DNA of 64,000 nucleotides from Acetoanaerobium noterae (lineage in GTDB: Bacteria; Bacillota; Clostridia; Peptostreptococcales; Filifactoraceae): the NCBI RefSeq assembly GCF_900168025.1, contig NZ_FUYN01000001.1, positions 666,214-730,213 of the forward strand, read 5' to 3'. The notes under the pieces are model-generated. The model made no database searches. It saw only the letters and a list, made by a program, of their open reading frames with translations, and had not been told where the DNA came from. Positions 15,599 to 23,688 of this stretch are shown one piece after another. The first letter of the stretch is position 1. Each line of letters begins with the position of its first letter. A program made the translations under genes and the position numbers.

Positions 15599-16750
15599 TT
15601 ATTTTTTAAATAAAGTATTATAGACTATAGATGCAGCTTCTGCTCTATTGACAACTTTCGCTGGTTCAAAGTTTTCTGTTGCAATGCCTTCAAAAACCCC
15701 TTGAGCTTCAAGCCATGCTATAGAATTTCCTGCCCATCCAGGAACCATATCCTTATCTACATATTTTGACTTTTCCATTACAAACTTAGTCATTTTTGCT
15801 TCAGCTACGACTCCAGATTTTACAGCTGCTTTTCCTGCTACTACAGCTATTTCTTGTCTGATTATAGCTTTTTCAGGCTTAAATGAACCATCTGTATATC
15901 CTGTGAATAATCCTGCATCAACAGCTGCTTGAACATAAGGAGCAAACCAATCACTGGCATCTACATCTGTAAATCCACCTTTGTATTCTTTAGGTTCATA
16001 TCCTAAAGAAGCAACCATAATCGTGCATATTTGAGCTCTCGTAAGGCTAGCCTCTGGGTTAAATTTCCCTTCACCCATTCCATTTATAATTCCTTTTTTA
16101 GCAAGCTCTTGAATAGCTACTTCTGCAAATTTATACTCATTAGTTATATCATTAAACACTATAGCTTGTGTTTCTTCAGTATTTGATTCTGGAGTAGTAC
16201 TTGATTCTGGAATATTAGAGGTTTCAATAGCCTCTCCTACAGAAATATTAACAACCATTTTGAATACAGTCCCAAATTCTCCTGCAGTTTTTACTTTCCT
16301 ATAAACTGTTATTTCTTCACTGTCAGCATTGTCATCATTATTGATATTTTGGCCGTCAACTTCATAAGCTAAAACATATTTTAGCTCTGGATTAAAAATA
16401 TCTTTTAGTGATTGAGGATCTATTGCATATCCATCTGATGCTGTAAATAAAACCTGTGCATCATTTGCAGTTACACCTGCTTTTTCTTTTAGCACATAAT
16501 CAAGACTAACCCCTTTTACCTTAGCAGATTTCTCTCCCGTCTTGCTATTATAAATGTACTCATCTTCGATTTGAGCTTCTGCAGGCATTGCCTTTAAATC
16601 TTCTAGCGTAAGCTTTAATTCAGTTTTCAGCCCCACTCCTGTAAGCTCTACAGCGACCTTGTCTCCCCCTTGTGCAAATACTGCTGATTGAGCTATCAAC
16701 ATTACTAGCACCAAAAAACTTGTTACAAATCTCATCTTTTTCCCAAACAT
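15599..16750 (-). CDS. S-layer-homology surface protein with sulfite-oxidase-fold domain
   Basis: 383 residues from the ATG at 16750 (GGAAGAGGTG about 10 bases upstream); a longer frame to 16825 runs into the riboswitch hairpin and is rejected. Signal peptide, cleaved near SAVFAQ. Residues about 30-175 are one molybdopterin-binding-like domain (LTLEDLKAMPAEAQIEDEYI, VKGVSLDYVLKEKAGV, TASDGYAIDP) without cysteine. The C-terminal 180 residues are three SLH repeats (ELAKKGIINGMGEGKFNPEA; AVDAGLFTGYTDGSFKPEKA; WLEAQGVFEGIATENFEPAK), which bind pyruvylated wall polymer. It is the first gene after the promoter and riboswitch, hence probably the best expressed product of the operon. Confidence 0.85.
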   Translation of the reverse strand: MFGKKMRFVTSFLVLVMLIAQSAVFAQGGDKVAVELTGVGLKTELKLTLEDLKAMPAEAQIEDEYIYNSKTGEKSAKVKGVSLDYVLKEKAGVTANDAQVLFTASDGYAIDPQSLKDIFNPELKYVLAYEVDGQNINNDDNADSEEITVYRKVKTAGEFGTVFKMVVNISVGEAIETSNIPESSTTPESNTEETQAIVFNDITNEYKFAEVAIQELAKKGIINGMGEGKFNPEASLTRAQICTIMVASLGYEPKEYKGGFTDVDASDWFAPYVQAAVDAGLFTGYTDGSFKPEKAIIRQEIAVVAGKAAVKSGVVAEAKMTKFVMEKSKYVDKDMVPGWAGNSIAWLEAQGVFEGIATENFEPAKVVNRAEAASIVYNTLFKK

Positions 16751-16812
16751 TTTTACATACACCTCTTCCTTTTTTTCAAGTAAATCTTCAAGCATTTTAA
16801 GGAAGCACGCAC

Positions 16813-16852
16813 AAAAAAACAGCATGCCTAATGGAATGTTGTTTTGCGCATG
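16813..16852 (-). terminator. Probable regulated terminator of the Moco-type riboswitch
   Basis: On the minus strand CATGC (from 16852) and GCATG (to 16823) can pair and are followed by CTGTTTTTTT; a longer alternative stem pairs the GCGCAAAACAACAT side with ATGCTGTTTTTTTGTGCG. The structure lies just after the riboswitch and 60 bases before the SLH gene start, the normal place for an expression platform. Confidence 0.5.
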
Positions 16853-16854
16853 AT

Positions 16855-16955
16855 ATTCTCCTTTCCATCAGGAGGCCTGATTGTTTCCAATCAAACCCTA
16901 TCGGCACAGCAACCATAAATTTAAAAATCCACAGGTTGAAATGCTCGGAGATTTA
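16855..16955 (-). promoter_or_regulatory. Probable molybdenum-cofactor (Moco RNA motif) riboswitch
   Basis: Read on the minus strand from about 16955, the leader has conserved-looking blocks CTCCGAGCATTT, CCTGTGGAT, GCCGATAGGG, then a hairpin GATTG-GAAA-CAATC with a GNRA loop and the block GGCCTCCTGATGGAAAGGAG. From memory these blocks and their order match the Moco RNA motif, which controls molybdenum/tungsten-cofactor genes. UCUCC at the 5' end can pair with GGAGA at the 3' end, closing the structure. It is preceded by a promoter and followed by a hairpin with a U-run. MobB and molybdopterin-fold proteins in the operon agree with the call. A tungsten (Tuco) variant cannot be excluded. The identification is by eye. 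Confidence 0.68.
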
Positions 16956-16969
16956 TTTAATTGAATAAT

Positions 16970-16998
16970 ATTTTAACATACTTATCAACCAGTGTAAA
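16970..16998 (-). promoter_or_regulatory. Promoter of the 14-gene operon
   Basis: On the minus strand TTTACA (16998-16993) is followed after 17 bases by TAAAAT (16975-16970), placing the start of transcription near 16963, just ahead of the riboswitch. The remaining gap between the SLH gene start (16750) and the Lon-like gene (17225) holds only this promoter, the riboswitch, its hairpin and the Lon terminator. Confidence 0.55.
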
Positions 16999-17079
16999 TA
17001 ACAGAACTTTCTAAAAATTTTTCTTTCTAGCTTTGTTTATATAACAACTTATTTTTACAATTAATCTTATTTATTATAT

Positions 17080-17136
17080 GAAAAAACCTCCAAAAATATA
17101 AGCAATTTTAAATTAACTTACCTTCTCCGGAGGTTT
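17080..17136 (-). terminator. Terminator of the Lon-like gene, with a large loop
   Basis: AAACCTCC (minus strand, from 17136) pairs with GGAGGTTT (to 17084), followed by further U residues to 17081. The loop of about 37 bases is unusually large for a terminator. Confidence 0.55.
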
Positions 17137-17224
17137 ATTTCATATTATATTTTGGGCATAGTTTTGAAATACTATTATATTAATCTAAAATTTAAATTAA
17201 TATAATATGAGAGCATAAAATCAA

Positions 17225-19603
17225 TTATTCTTCATCTTCACTATCCTTAGCTTCTTCTTTTTCTTCGTAGTACTTTAAACCCTCGTGAATTTTTTCTTCG
17301 ATTTCATCATGGCTTAGTCCTGTTAATATTTCTAGTCCTTCCTCTACATTAGAAATAGAATATATATGGAACTCTCCTTTTTGGACTGCTTCTACTACTT
17401 CATCTTTGAGCATGAGGTTCTTGACATTTTGCTTTGGAATTATAACCCCTTGGTTTCCAGTTAGACCCTTTAGCATACATACATCAAAGAAGCCTTCAAT
17501 TTTTTCATTAACTCCACCTATAGGCTGAATTTCTCCCTTCTGACTGATAGAGCCAGTTACAGCTATATACTGTTTTATTGGTATTTGAGCTATGCTTGAT
17601 AGGATAACATAAAGCTCAGTAGAGGATGCACTATCGCCATCTATACCTGAATAGTTCTGTTCAAAGGTTATGGATGTTGTAACTGATAAAGTGGTTTCCT
17701 TAGCATATTTTTCACCTATATAGCCCGAAAGAATGAGAACTCCCTTGTCATGACTAGAGCCACTTCTTCTTACTTCTCTTTCTACGTTTATTATTCCAGC
17801 CTTGCCTTTATAGCTAGATGCTGTGATTCTTGCAGGCTTTCCAAATGAATATTCTCCTGTTCCCATGACAGCAAGTCCATTTATTTGTCCTATTTTTTCT
17901 CCATCTATATCTATTAGAAGCGTTCCATCTTCATACATTTCATTTAGCTTTTCTTCATACTTATTGTTACGGTATCTCTTTGCATTTATTGCTCTTTGTA
18001 CATCTTGAGCGGTAACAAATACACTAGTCTCATCACTAAGTGCATCAGCTTCATATAGTATTTCTACTAGCTGGTTATATCTTGAGCTTAGTTTATCCTT
18101 GCTGTCAGCTAGTCTTGAGCTGTACTCAACAACCTTTTCGACAGCTTCCTTTGAAAAATGCTTTAGACCCTTTTCTTCGCACTGAGTGGCGATAGAACGT
18201 GCAAATTTATATACATTCTCAGATGATCTTTGCATTTCCACATCAAAATCTGCCATAATTCTAAATAGCTTTCTAAAGTCTTCATCATAAGAAAATAAAA
18301 CACTATAGGTGTAATAATCTCCTATAAGAATCACTTTTAAGTCCATATCAATAGGCTCTGGCTTTAAGGTTGCTGTTACTATATAGCCATATTGCTTATT
18401 AAGAGTTTCAATTGTTACTTTATTTGTTTTTAACGAACGCTTAAGACCTTCCCAAGCAAACTGATGAGAGAATAAATCCTTCACATTTAAAATTAAGAAG
18501 CCTCCATTTGCTTTATGAAGTGCGCCTGGTTTTATATCCATAAAGCTCGTTGTTAAGAAGCCCATTTCATTTTTATATTCCATCATACCTGTTAAGTTAT
18601 AGTAGGTAGGATTGGTTTCATTTACTATAGGAGCTCCTATTCTATCTGAGTTATCTATAAAAAGATTTACTTTATATCTTTCGAAGAATTTTTTTGGATC
18701 TTCCTTTTGAATAGAAAATGGATTCGCTGAGGCTTTTTGTTGTCCCTTAAATTTATTAATGTGCTCGACCATATCCTCTTTTAAATCGTTAATATGCAGG
18801 ATTACCTTTTCATTGGCGCTGTATTTTTCTACTATATCGTCAAAGAAAAATGAAATAACTCTCTCTCCTGTTTTTCTATCTAGCTCAATTATTTTTTCTC
18901 TTAATTTTTGCTCTAGATTTCTCATTCGGTTCATATATTCAGTTACTTCTTTATTTAAGTCCTGAGACTTATCTCTTAATCTTGCAAACTCATCTTCAGA
19001 AAGGTTGTTATATTCTTCATCACTCATTAGACTACCATCTTCCTTTAAAGGAATAGTAAGCAGTCCTTGATTTCCCTGCTGAAAAAAGAAACCTCTATCT
19101 TTCGCAAACTCATTTAATTCTTCAATTAAGTTTTGTCCCATTCTTTCATATTTCTGTGCTATTTCATTATTTCTAAGTTCATACTCTCTTGAGGTGAATA
19201 CCTTTGGTATCTCTTCGTAAAGCTTATCTACTACTGTATCCATATCCTTTTGAAAATGCTTTGCTTCTCCTGCTTGAAAGCTGATTGCCTTAGGTTCATC
19301 TGGGTTTTTAAAGTTATAGACATAGACATAATCTTTGTTGTTCTTTTTTGTCTGAGCAACTTTTGAAACCATCGAATAGGTATAGCTGCTTCTCCCTGTT
19401 CCGCTTATACCTGCTACAAATATATTATAGCCCTTTGCTTTCATTTTCAGTCCAAAGTTTAGAGCTTCTGCTGCTCTTTCTTGGCCTATTATCCCTTTTA
19501 AAGGCTTTAAATCCTGAGTGCTTTTAAAATCAAAATCATCCATATTGTATTTTAATTTTAAATCCCTAGGTTCTAATCTCCATTTTGAAATATCTACTGG
19601 CAC
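17225..19603 (-). CDS. Lon-related ATP-dependent protease (AAA_32 / LonB-like)
   Basis: 792 residues. The N-terminal half is an AAA ATPase of the Lon-related type, with FVAGISGTGRSSY as P-loop (residues about 60-70), a long helical insertion (about 140-290) and GALHKANGGFLILNVKDLF as the Walker B-like part. The C-terminal third is a Lon protease domain with the Ser-Lys dyad: GIDGDSASSTELY and GGVNEKIEGF. The soluble form without membrane segments differs from archaeal LonB. It degrades misfolded or regulatory proteins in the cytoplasm. It is a single transcription unit with its own terminator and no visible functional tie to its neighbours. Confidence 0.9.
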   Translation of the reverse strand: MPVDISKWRLEPRDLKLKYNMDDFDFKSTQDLKPLKGIIGQERAAEALNFGLKMKAKGYNIFVAGISGTGRSSYTYSMVSKVAQTKKNNKDYVYVYNFKNPDEPKAISFQAGEAKHFQKDMDTVVDKLYEEIPKVFTSREYELRNNEIAQKYERMGQNLIEELNEFAKDRGFFFQQGNQGLLTIPLKEDGSLMSDEEYNNLSEDEFARLRDKSQDLNKEVTEYMNRMRNLEQKLREKIIELDRKTGERVISFFFDDIVEKYSANEKVILHINDLKEDMVEHINKFKGQQKASANPFSIQKEDPKKFFERYKVNLFIDNSDRIGAPIVNETNPTYYNLTGMMEYKNEMGFLTTSFMDIKPGALHKANGGFLILNVKDLFSHQFAWEGLKRSLKTNKVTIETLNKQYGYIVTATLKPEPIDMDLKVILIGDYYTYSVLFSYDEDFRKLFRIMADFDVEMQRSSENVYKFARSIATQCEEKGLKHFSKEAVEKVVEYSSRLADSKDKLSSRYNQLVEILYEADALSDETSVFVTAQDVQRAINAKRYRNNKYEEKLNEMYEDGTLLIDIDGEKIGQINGLAVMGTGEYSFGKPARITASSYKGKAGIINVEREVRRSGSSHDKGVLILSGYIGEKYAKETTLSVTTSITFEQNYSGIDGDSASSTELYVILSSIAQIPIKQYIAVTGSISQKGEIQPIGGVNEKIEGFFDVCMLKGLTGNQGVIIPKQNVKNLMLKDEVVEAVQKGEFHIYSISNVEEGLEILTGLSHDEIEEKIHEGLKYYEEKEEAKDSEDEE

Positions 19604-19691
19604 GGCTGATTCCCCCTTATAAAATGAGTCCTTAAACCATAGTTACCCCTTTTACGCTTTGATTAAATCAAAAATTACCTAAATAAAGCAT

Positions 19692-19723
19692 AAAAAAATA
19701 GACGATGCTGAAGTCGTCTATTT
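19692..19723 (-). terminator. Terminator of the tagA transcription unit
   Basis: AAATAGACGA and TCGTCTATTT (19696-19723) form a 10-bp stem with an 8-base loop; on the minus strand it continues into TTTTTTT. Confidence 0.85.
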
Positions 19724-19736
19724 CTAACTATATTAG

Positions 19737-20492
19737 CTACATAGGCTTATCTTTTTTTATAAGCACCTTTAGTGCAAATACAGGTATAGCTCCAAGTCTC
19801 TTAATTCTCCACGGCTCTTTTATTGCTCTATATGCCCACTCTAGTCCGAGCTTTTGATATAATTCTGGTGCTCTTTTCACTGTACCAGCATATACATCTA
19901 AGCTTCCTCCTACTCCCATAAATACTTTAGCATTTAGCTTATTTAGGTTATAGGAAATAAATTTTTCTTGCTTAGGAGCTCCCAAAGCTACGAATACTAA
20001 ATCAGGATTTGCGTTATTAATATGATTTATAACTTCTTTTTCATCAGGATGATTTACATTTCCAGTATGCTCTCCTTTGAAATAGCCATGATGCGTCCCA
20101 GCAATTGTTATATTAGGATACTTGATTTTTATATTTTCTGCCGCGTCTTGAGCTATGCCTTCTTTTCCGCCAATAAGATAAACGCTGTAGCCATTTTCAC
20201 TTGAAAACATCAAGAGATTATCCATTAAATCAATCCCTGTAACACGCTCTTTAAGTGGTGTTTTCATTATCTTGGATGCAAGCACTAGCCCGATTCCATC
20301 TGGAACCACCATATCAGCAGATTTAATTATTTCAAATAAAGCTTTGTCTTTATTTGCGTTGACTACTATTTCACTGTTAGGGGTTACTATAAAAAACTTT
20401 TTATTAAGCTTTAATGCTTCTGCTACTCTTGAAACAGCTTCTTTCATATCTACCCTATCAATAGAAACTCCCAAAATCCTCATTCTTTGCAT
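19737..20492 (-). CDS. tagA: WecG/TagA/CpsF-family glycosyltransferase
   Basis: 251 residues of the GT26 family, which adds the second sugar (ManNAc type) to lipid-linked GlcNAc in wall teichoic acid or secondary wall polymer synthesis. Family motifs: IVTPNSEIVVNANKD, VVPDGIGLVLASK, RVTGIDLMDNLL, FVALGAPKQEKFI and GVGGSLDVYAGTVKRAPE. It acts on the inner face of the membrane. It is the last gene of DUF5693-csaB-tagA. TagO (38048) and WecB (36906), which make the GlcNAc-lipid and ManNAc precursors, lie elsewhere in the window. Confidence 0.9.
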   Translation of the reverse strand: MQRMRILGVSIDRVDMKEAVSRVAEALKLNKKFFIVTPNSEIVVNANKDKALFEIIKSADMVVPDGIGLVLASKIMKTPLKERVTGIDLMDNLLMFSSENGYSVYLIGGKEGIAQDAAENIKIKYPNITIAGTHHGYFKGEHTGNVNHPDEKEVINHINNANPDLVFVALGAPKQEKFISYNLNKLNAKVFMGVGGSLDVYAGTVKRAPELYQKLGLEWAYRAIKEPWRIKRLGAIPVFALKVLIKKDKPM

Positions 20493-20507
20493 TTAGAACT
20501 TCCTCCG

Positions 20508-21611
20508 TTACTGCGATAGTAAATCATATACTTTGTGATTGTGTGTATCTGCAAGCTCAATAAATTTATTCTGATATTCCTTAAGCTTTATAGTATTCTC
20601 TTCTTTGTTTATAAAAGCATCCTTTAATTCTTTATACAGCATTTCAGCATTTAAATTTTCTACTTCCATTGCATCTTCTCTATCCATCATATGAAGAAAG
20701 CTTTGAATCTTAGGGTCATATGATATCCCAATTGGATAAACACCCATAAGAACAGAAAAAATCAAGCCATGGAGTCTCATAGCGACCATGATATCCATAT
20801 TTCCAATAAGAGACAAATAATCTTCTACATAAAGATATTCATCTATTATAACTACCTTGTCCTTAATGTCTTTATTGAGATTTTTATGGATGCTTTCCAT
20901 AAGCTTTAAGTCTTTGTAAAAATGAAAAGGAATAAGAACAGGTACGCAGTCCATATCCTGAACTATATCAGTACATAATTTTGCCATTTCTTCTGCTATA
21001 TTATTCCCTGTCTTCCAGTGCCTTACTGATATTCCTATATATGACTTTCCCTTTATCTTACTTTTTTTCTCAAGTACAGCTTTTCCCATTTCTAATGGTG
21101 GTTTAGATATTCCAAAAACAGTATCTGTAGTAACTAAAATTTCCTTAGTCACACCGAGGCTCTCTAGTTCAAGCTTAGATTTTTCATCTCGTACATTTAT
21201 GAAGTCTATGGAATTCAATATTTTCCCAAGCAACCACCTGTTATACTTCTTGTTAACTGGGCCTATCCCTTGAGAGTATATCATCACTTTTTTCTTGAAT
21301 AGTCTTTTAGCAAACCATATTATACCTATATAGTAAGCAATAGACCTCTTTGACGTTACATCTTGAAACAGTGAACCTCCTCCACTTACAAGGAGATCCA
21401 TGTTCTTCATTTCTTTAAAAATATGCAGCAAATTAGTTCTTTTGATAGATCTTACCTCGTGTTTTTTACTTGTAAACTCAGGATGTTGAGATAAAACTAC
21501 GATATCTATCGGCCCTTCAACCCTTTTTATTCCCTCAATTAAACCTTTTAATATAGCTTCGTCGCCTACATTATTAAATCCATAATAACCAGATATGAGT
21601 ATCTTATGCAT
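20508..21611 (-). CDS. csaB: Polysaccharide pyruvyl transferase CsaB
   Basis: The start is taken at the ATG 21611, giving 367 residues beginning MHKILISGYYGFNNVGDEA, the usual N-terminus of the family; the longer frame runs back into the upstream gene. CsaB adds ketal pyruvate from PEP to the secondary cell-wall polymer, creating the ligand for SLH domains. Other motifs: LVSGGGSLFQDVTSKRS, VMIYSQGIGPVNK and MDIMVAMRLHGLIFSVLMG. It overlaps the DUF5693 gene by eight bases. It makes functional sense with the SLH protein at 15599. Confidence 0.92.
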   Translation of the reverse strand: MHKILISGYYGFNNVGDEAILKGLIEGIKRVEGPIDIVVLSQHPEFTSKKHEVRSIKRTNLLHIFKEMKNMDLLVSGGGSLFQDVTSKRSIAYYIGIIWFAKRLFKKKVMIYSQGIGPVNKKYNRWLLGKILNSIDFINVRDEKSKLELESLGVTKEILVTTDTVFGISKPPLEMGKAVLEKKSKIKGKSYIGISVRHWKTGNNIAEEMAKLCTDIVQDMDCVPVLIPFHFYKDLKLMESIHKNLNKDIKDKVVIIDEYLYVEDYLSLIGNMDIMVAMRLHGLIFSVLMGVYPIGISYDPKIQSFLHMMDREDAMEVENLNAEMLYKELKDAFINKEENTIKLKEYQNKFIELADTHNHKVYDLLSQ

Positions 21612-23673
21612 CTTTCTTGACCTTTTCCATGAATTTGATAAATAAATCTGCACAAAGTACAAATATAGCTCCTGTTATAACTGCAATAGCAAGCTCATAG
21701 CTGACTCTTAGATATGAGATATAAATAGGAGTTCTAATATGGGAAAAGGTATTTAAAATATTGCTCTGCCCAATAGCTGCAACAAGGGCAAATGCAGGAA
21801 AGCTCCAAATAAATCTTTTTCTAAAGGCTAAAAATACAAATAAAATAAGCGCTGGATAGCCTAATAAGAAGGCTTTGTTTCTCGGCCTAGCTGGTAAAAA
21901 TAACTCCAGCATGTTTCTTCCAAGCAATTCTATAGATGAAGGCTCAACATTTGATTCATGTCCACTTCTAAGCAGTAAAAGAGCTACTGCTCCAAGTAGT
22001 ACCCCTACTATCAGCGCTTGCCAAATTTTAATATTTCCTAGCAAAAATTCTTTTATTTCATTTACTCGTAGGTAATTGTCTTTATCTTTTCGGCTGTAGC
22101 CAAAATAAGCCATGTAAGCTACAAGTGCTATTGCTAGAGGTGCTACCTGAGAAAGCTTTACCCCTTTAAAAATATCTAGCTCTAAAAGATACTTGCTCTG
22201 AGCAAAGAAGGCTACCTCATATATCGCTCCTATTAGAGATATCGCTATTGCAAGCACAAGAACTATAAGTCCTCTTGCATAGGCTTGGAAGGTTTTAACC
22301 TTTTGATCTTTTGCCAGAATATCTTTTATTATAGCGAGAACGCAAATTATAGCTAGCGATGGGAATACAATAGTTGCAAGCAGCCCAAACAGCTTATTAA
22401 CTAAATCCAGCTTAATATTTGCCGCATATATTCCTCCAGTTAAAACAGCTGATGCCATAAACCCTAAAAGTAAATGCTTTCTTTTTAATTTAATAATATT
22501 TTCAAGCATTATAAATGCCGCAGCTAGGGTTCCAATCGCCGCAATCATCTGCATGCTTCTTCTTGCTCTTAGCGGCTCCATAGGCTGTACTTCACCTGGT
22601 TTTATATCGTGAGTTTTAGAAAGGCGTTCCTGCAAATCATCAAGTCTATCCTTATATATCTTCATATCAGTTACAGCCTTGCTGTTTGGCATAATAAATG
22701 GTTTAAAATATATAATTCTTATATTTCTCTCAGTAATTGCTCTATAAAAAGTATTTACTATCTCTTCTCCGTTGTGGTGCATAGGTATTCCATAATCAAA
22801 TCTTTTTTGTATGAACTGCCATGTAGTAAACGCTCTTATAGCTTTATAATCCATTTTTTCAACCAACGGCTGAAGCCCTATAGTCTCTAGATGCTCTCTT
22901 TGAACTGAAGCCTCTATCATACCAACTGAAATGTTTCTATCGTACAGAGTTTTAGCAAGATAATCTAGCTCTTCGTCGCTTCCGATTACTTGCTCTCCAG
23001 CAAAAATTACATATGTTTGCTTTAGGTTGTTTTTATCTATAGAATCTATAAACCTATCTATGGATTTTTTAGCATCTTGTGTATCTGCAATATATACTGG
23101 TCTTAAAAGCACATTTAGTCCCGAAGCTTTAGCTAGCTTAATTTCGTCTTCTAAGAAGCCTAGCCCTGTGTACTCTAGCTTAGATGCTTGACCGATTGTA
23201 CTAGCTCCGATTTTATTGCCAACAAAATCTCTTACAACTGTTGAATCAAAAGCCATATCCTTTGGCTTTCCTTCAATTACTAAGGTATTATCATCTCTAT
23301 ATGTCATTTTTCTGGATTCTTTAAGTACCTGCTTTAGCCCAGCTTCAATGAACTTCAGCCCTTCATTTTCTCCAGCTATAACTAAATCGTAGCCTTCAAA
23401 GCTAGTTCTAATTTTAAAATCTTCATTCATTTTAAGAGAATTAATAGTAGCCTCACCTATGTTTACAGAAGCTACTCCTGCTTCTTTAAAGTCTCTAAGT
23501 GATTTTTCCATGTCCTGCTCAGCTTCACTTGAGTATCTAAGCATTTCATTGTAATCTAAAGTTATTTCATAGGTTTTATAACCATTTTCAACTTTCATTC
23601 TATCAAATAATATGAATGATGATACGATAAGTCCAAGTGCTAGAAATATCGCAAGTATTCTTTCTACCCTCAT
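21604..23673 (-). CDS. DUF5693 membrane protein, csaB partner
   Basis: 689 residues: one N-terminal membrane segment, an extracytoplasmic part of about 350 residues (YEITLDYNEMLRYSSEAEQD onwards, with a polysaccharide-deacetylase-like feel in GLNVLLRPVYI), and about eight C-terminal membrane segments (residues 375-680). I recognise it as the DUF5693 family, which regularly precedes csaB in Clostridia. Function unknown; export or modification of the pyruvylated wall polymer is the obvious guess from context. It overlaps csaB and follows the LtaS-like gene by 15 bases. Confidence 0.75.
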   Translation of the reverse strand: MRVERILAIFLALGLIVSSFILFDRMKVENGYKTYEITLDYNEMLRYSSEAEQDMEKSLRDFKEAGVASVNIGEATINSLKMNEDFKIRTSFEGYDLVIAGENEGLKFIEAGLKQVLKESRKMTYRDDNTLVIEGKPKDMAFDSTVVRDFVGNKIGASTIGQASKLEYTGLGFLEDEIKLAKASGLNVLLRPVYIADTQDAKKSIDRFIDSIDKNNLKQTYVIFAGEQVIGSDEELDYLAKTLYDRNISVGMIEASVQREHLETIGLQPLVEKMDYKAIRAFTTWQFIQKRFDYGIPMHHNGEEIVNTFYRAITERNIRIIYFKPFIMPNSKAVTDMKIYKDRLDDLQERLSKTHDIKPGEVQPMEPLRARRSMQMIAAIGTLAAAFIMLENIIKLKRKHLLLGFMASAVLTGGIYAANIKLDLVNKLFGLLATIVFPSLAIICVLAIIKDILAKDQKVKTFQAYARGLIVLVLAIAISLIGAIYEVAFFAQSKYLLELDIFKGVKLSQVAPLAIALVAYMAYFGYSRKDKDNYLRVNEIKEFLLGNIKIWQALIVGVLLGAVALLLLRSGHESNVEPSSIELLGRNMLELFLPARPRNKAFLLGYPALILFVFLAFRKRFIWSFPAFALVAAIGQSNILNTFSHIRTPIYISYLRVSYELAIAVITGAIFVLCADLFIKFMEKVKKDA

Positions 23674-23688
23674 AATGTTACCTTCCTT

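Noticed and set aside
16855..16955. Cobalamin, TPP or c-di-GMP riboswitch in front of the SLH gene
   Set aside because: No B12 box (GCCACTG), no THI box (CTGAGA) and no GEMM tetraloop/receptor pattern; the blocks fit the Moco motif better.
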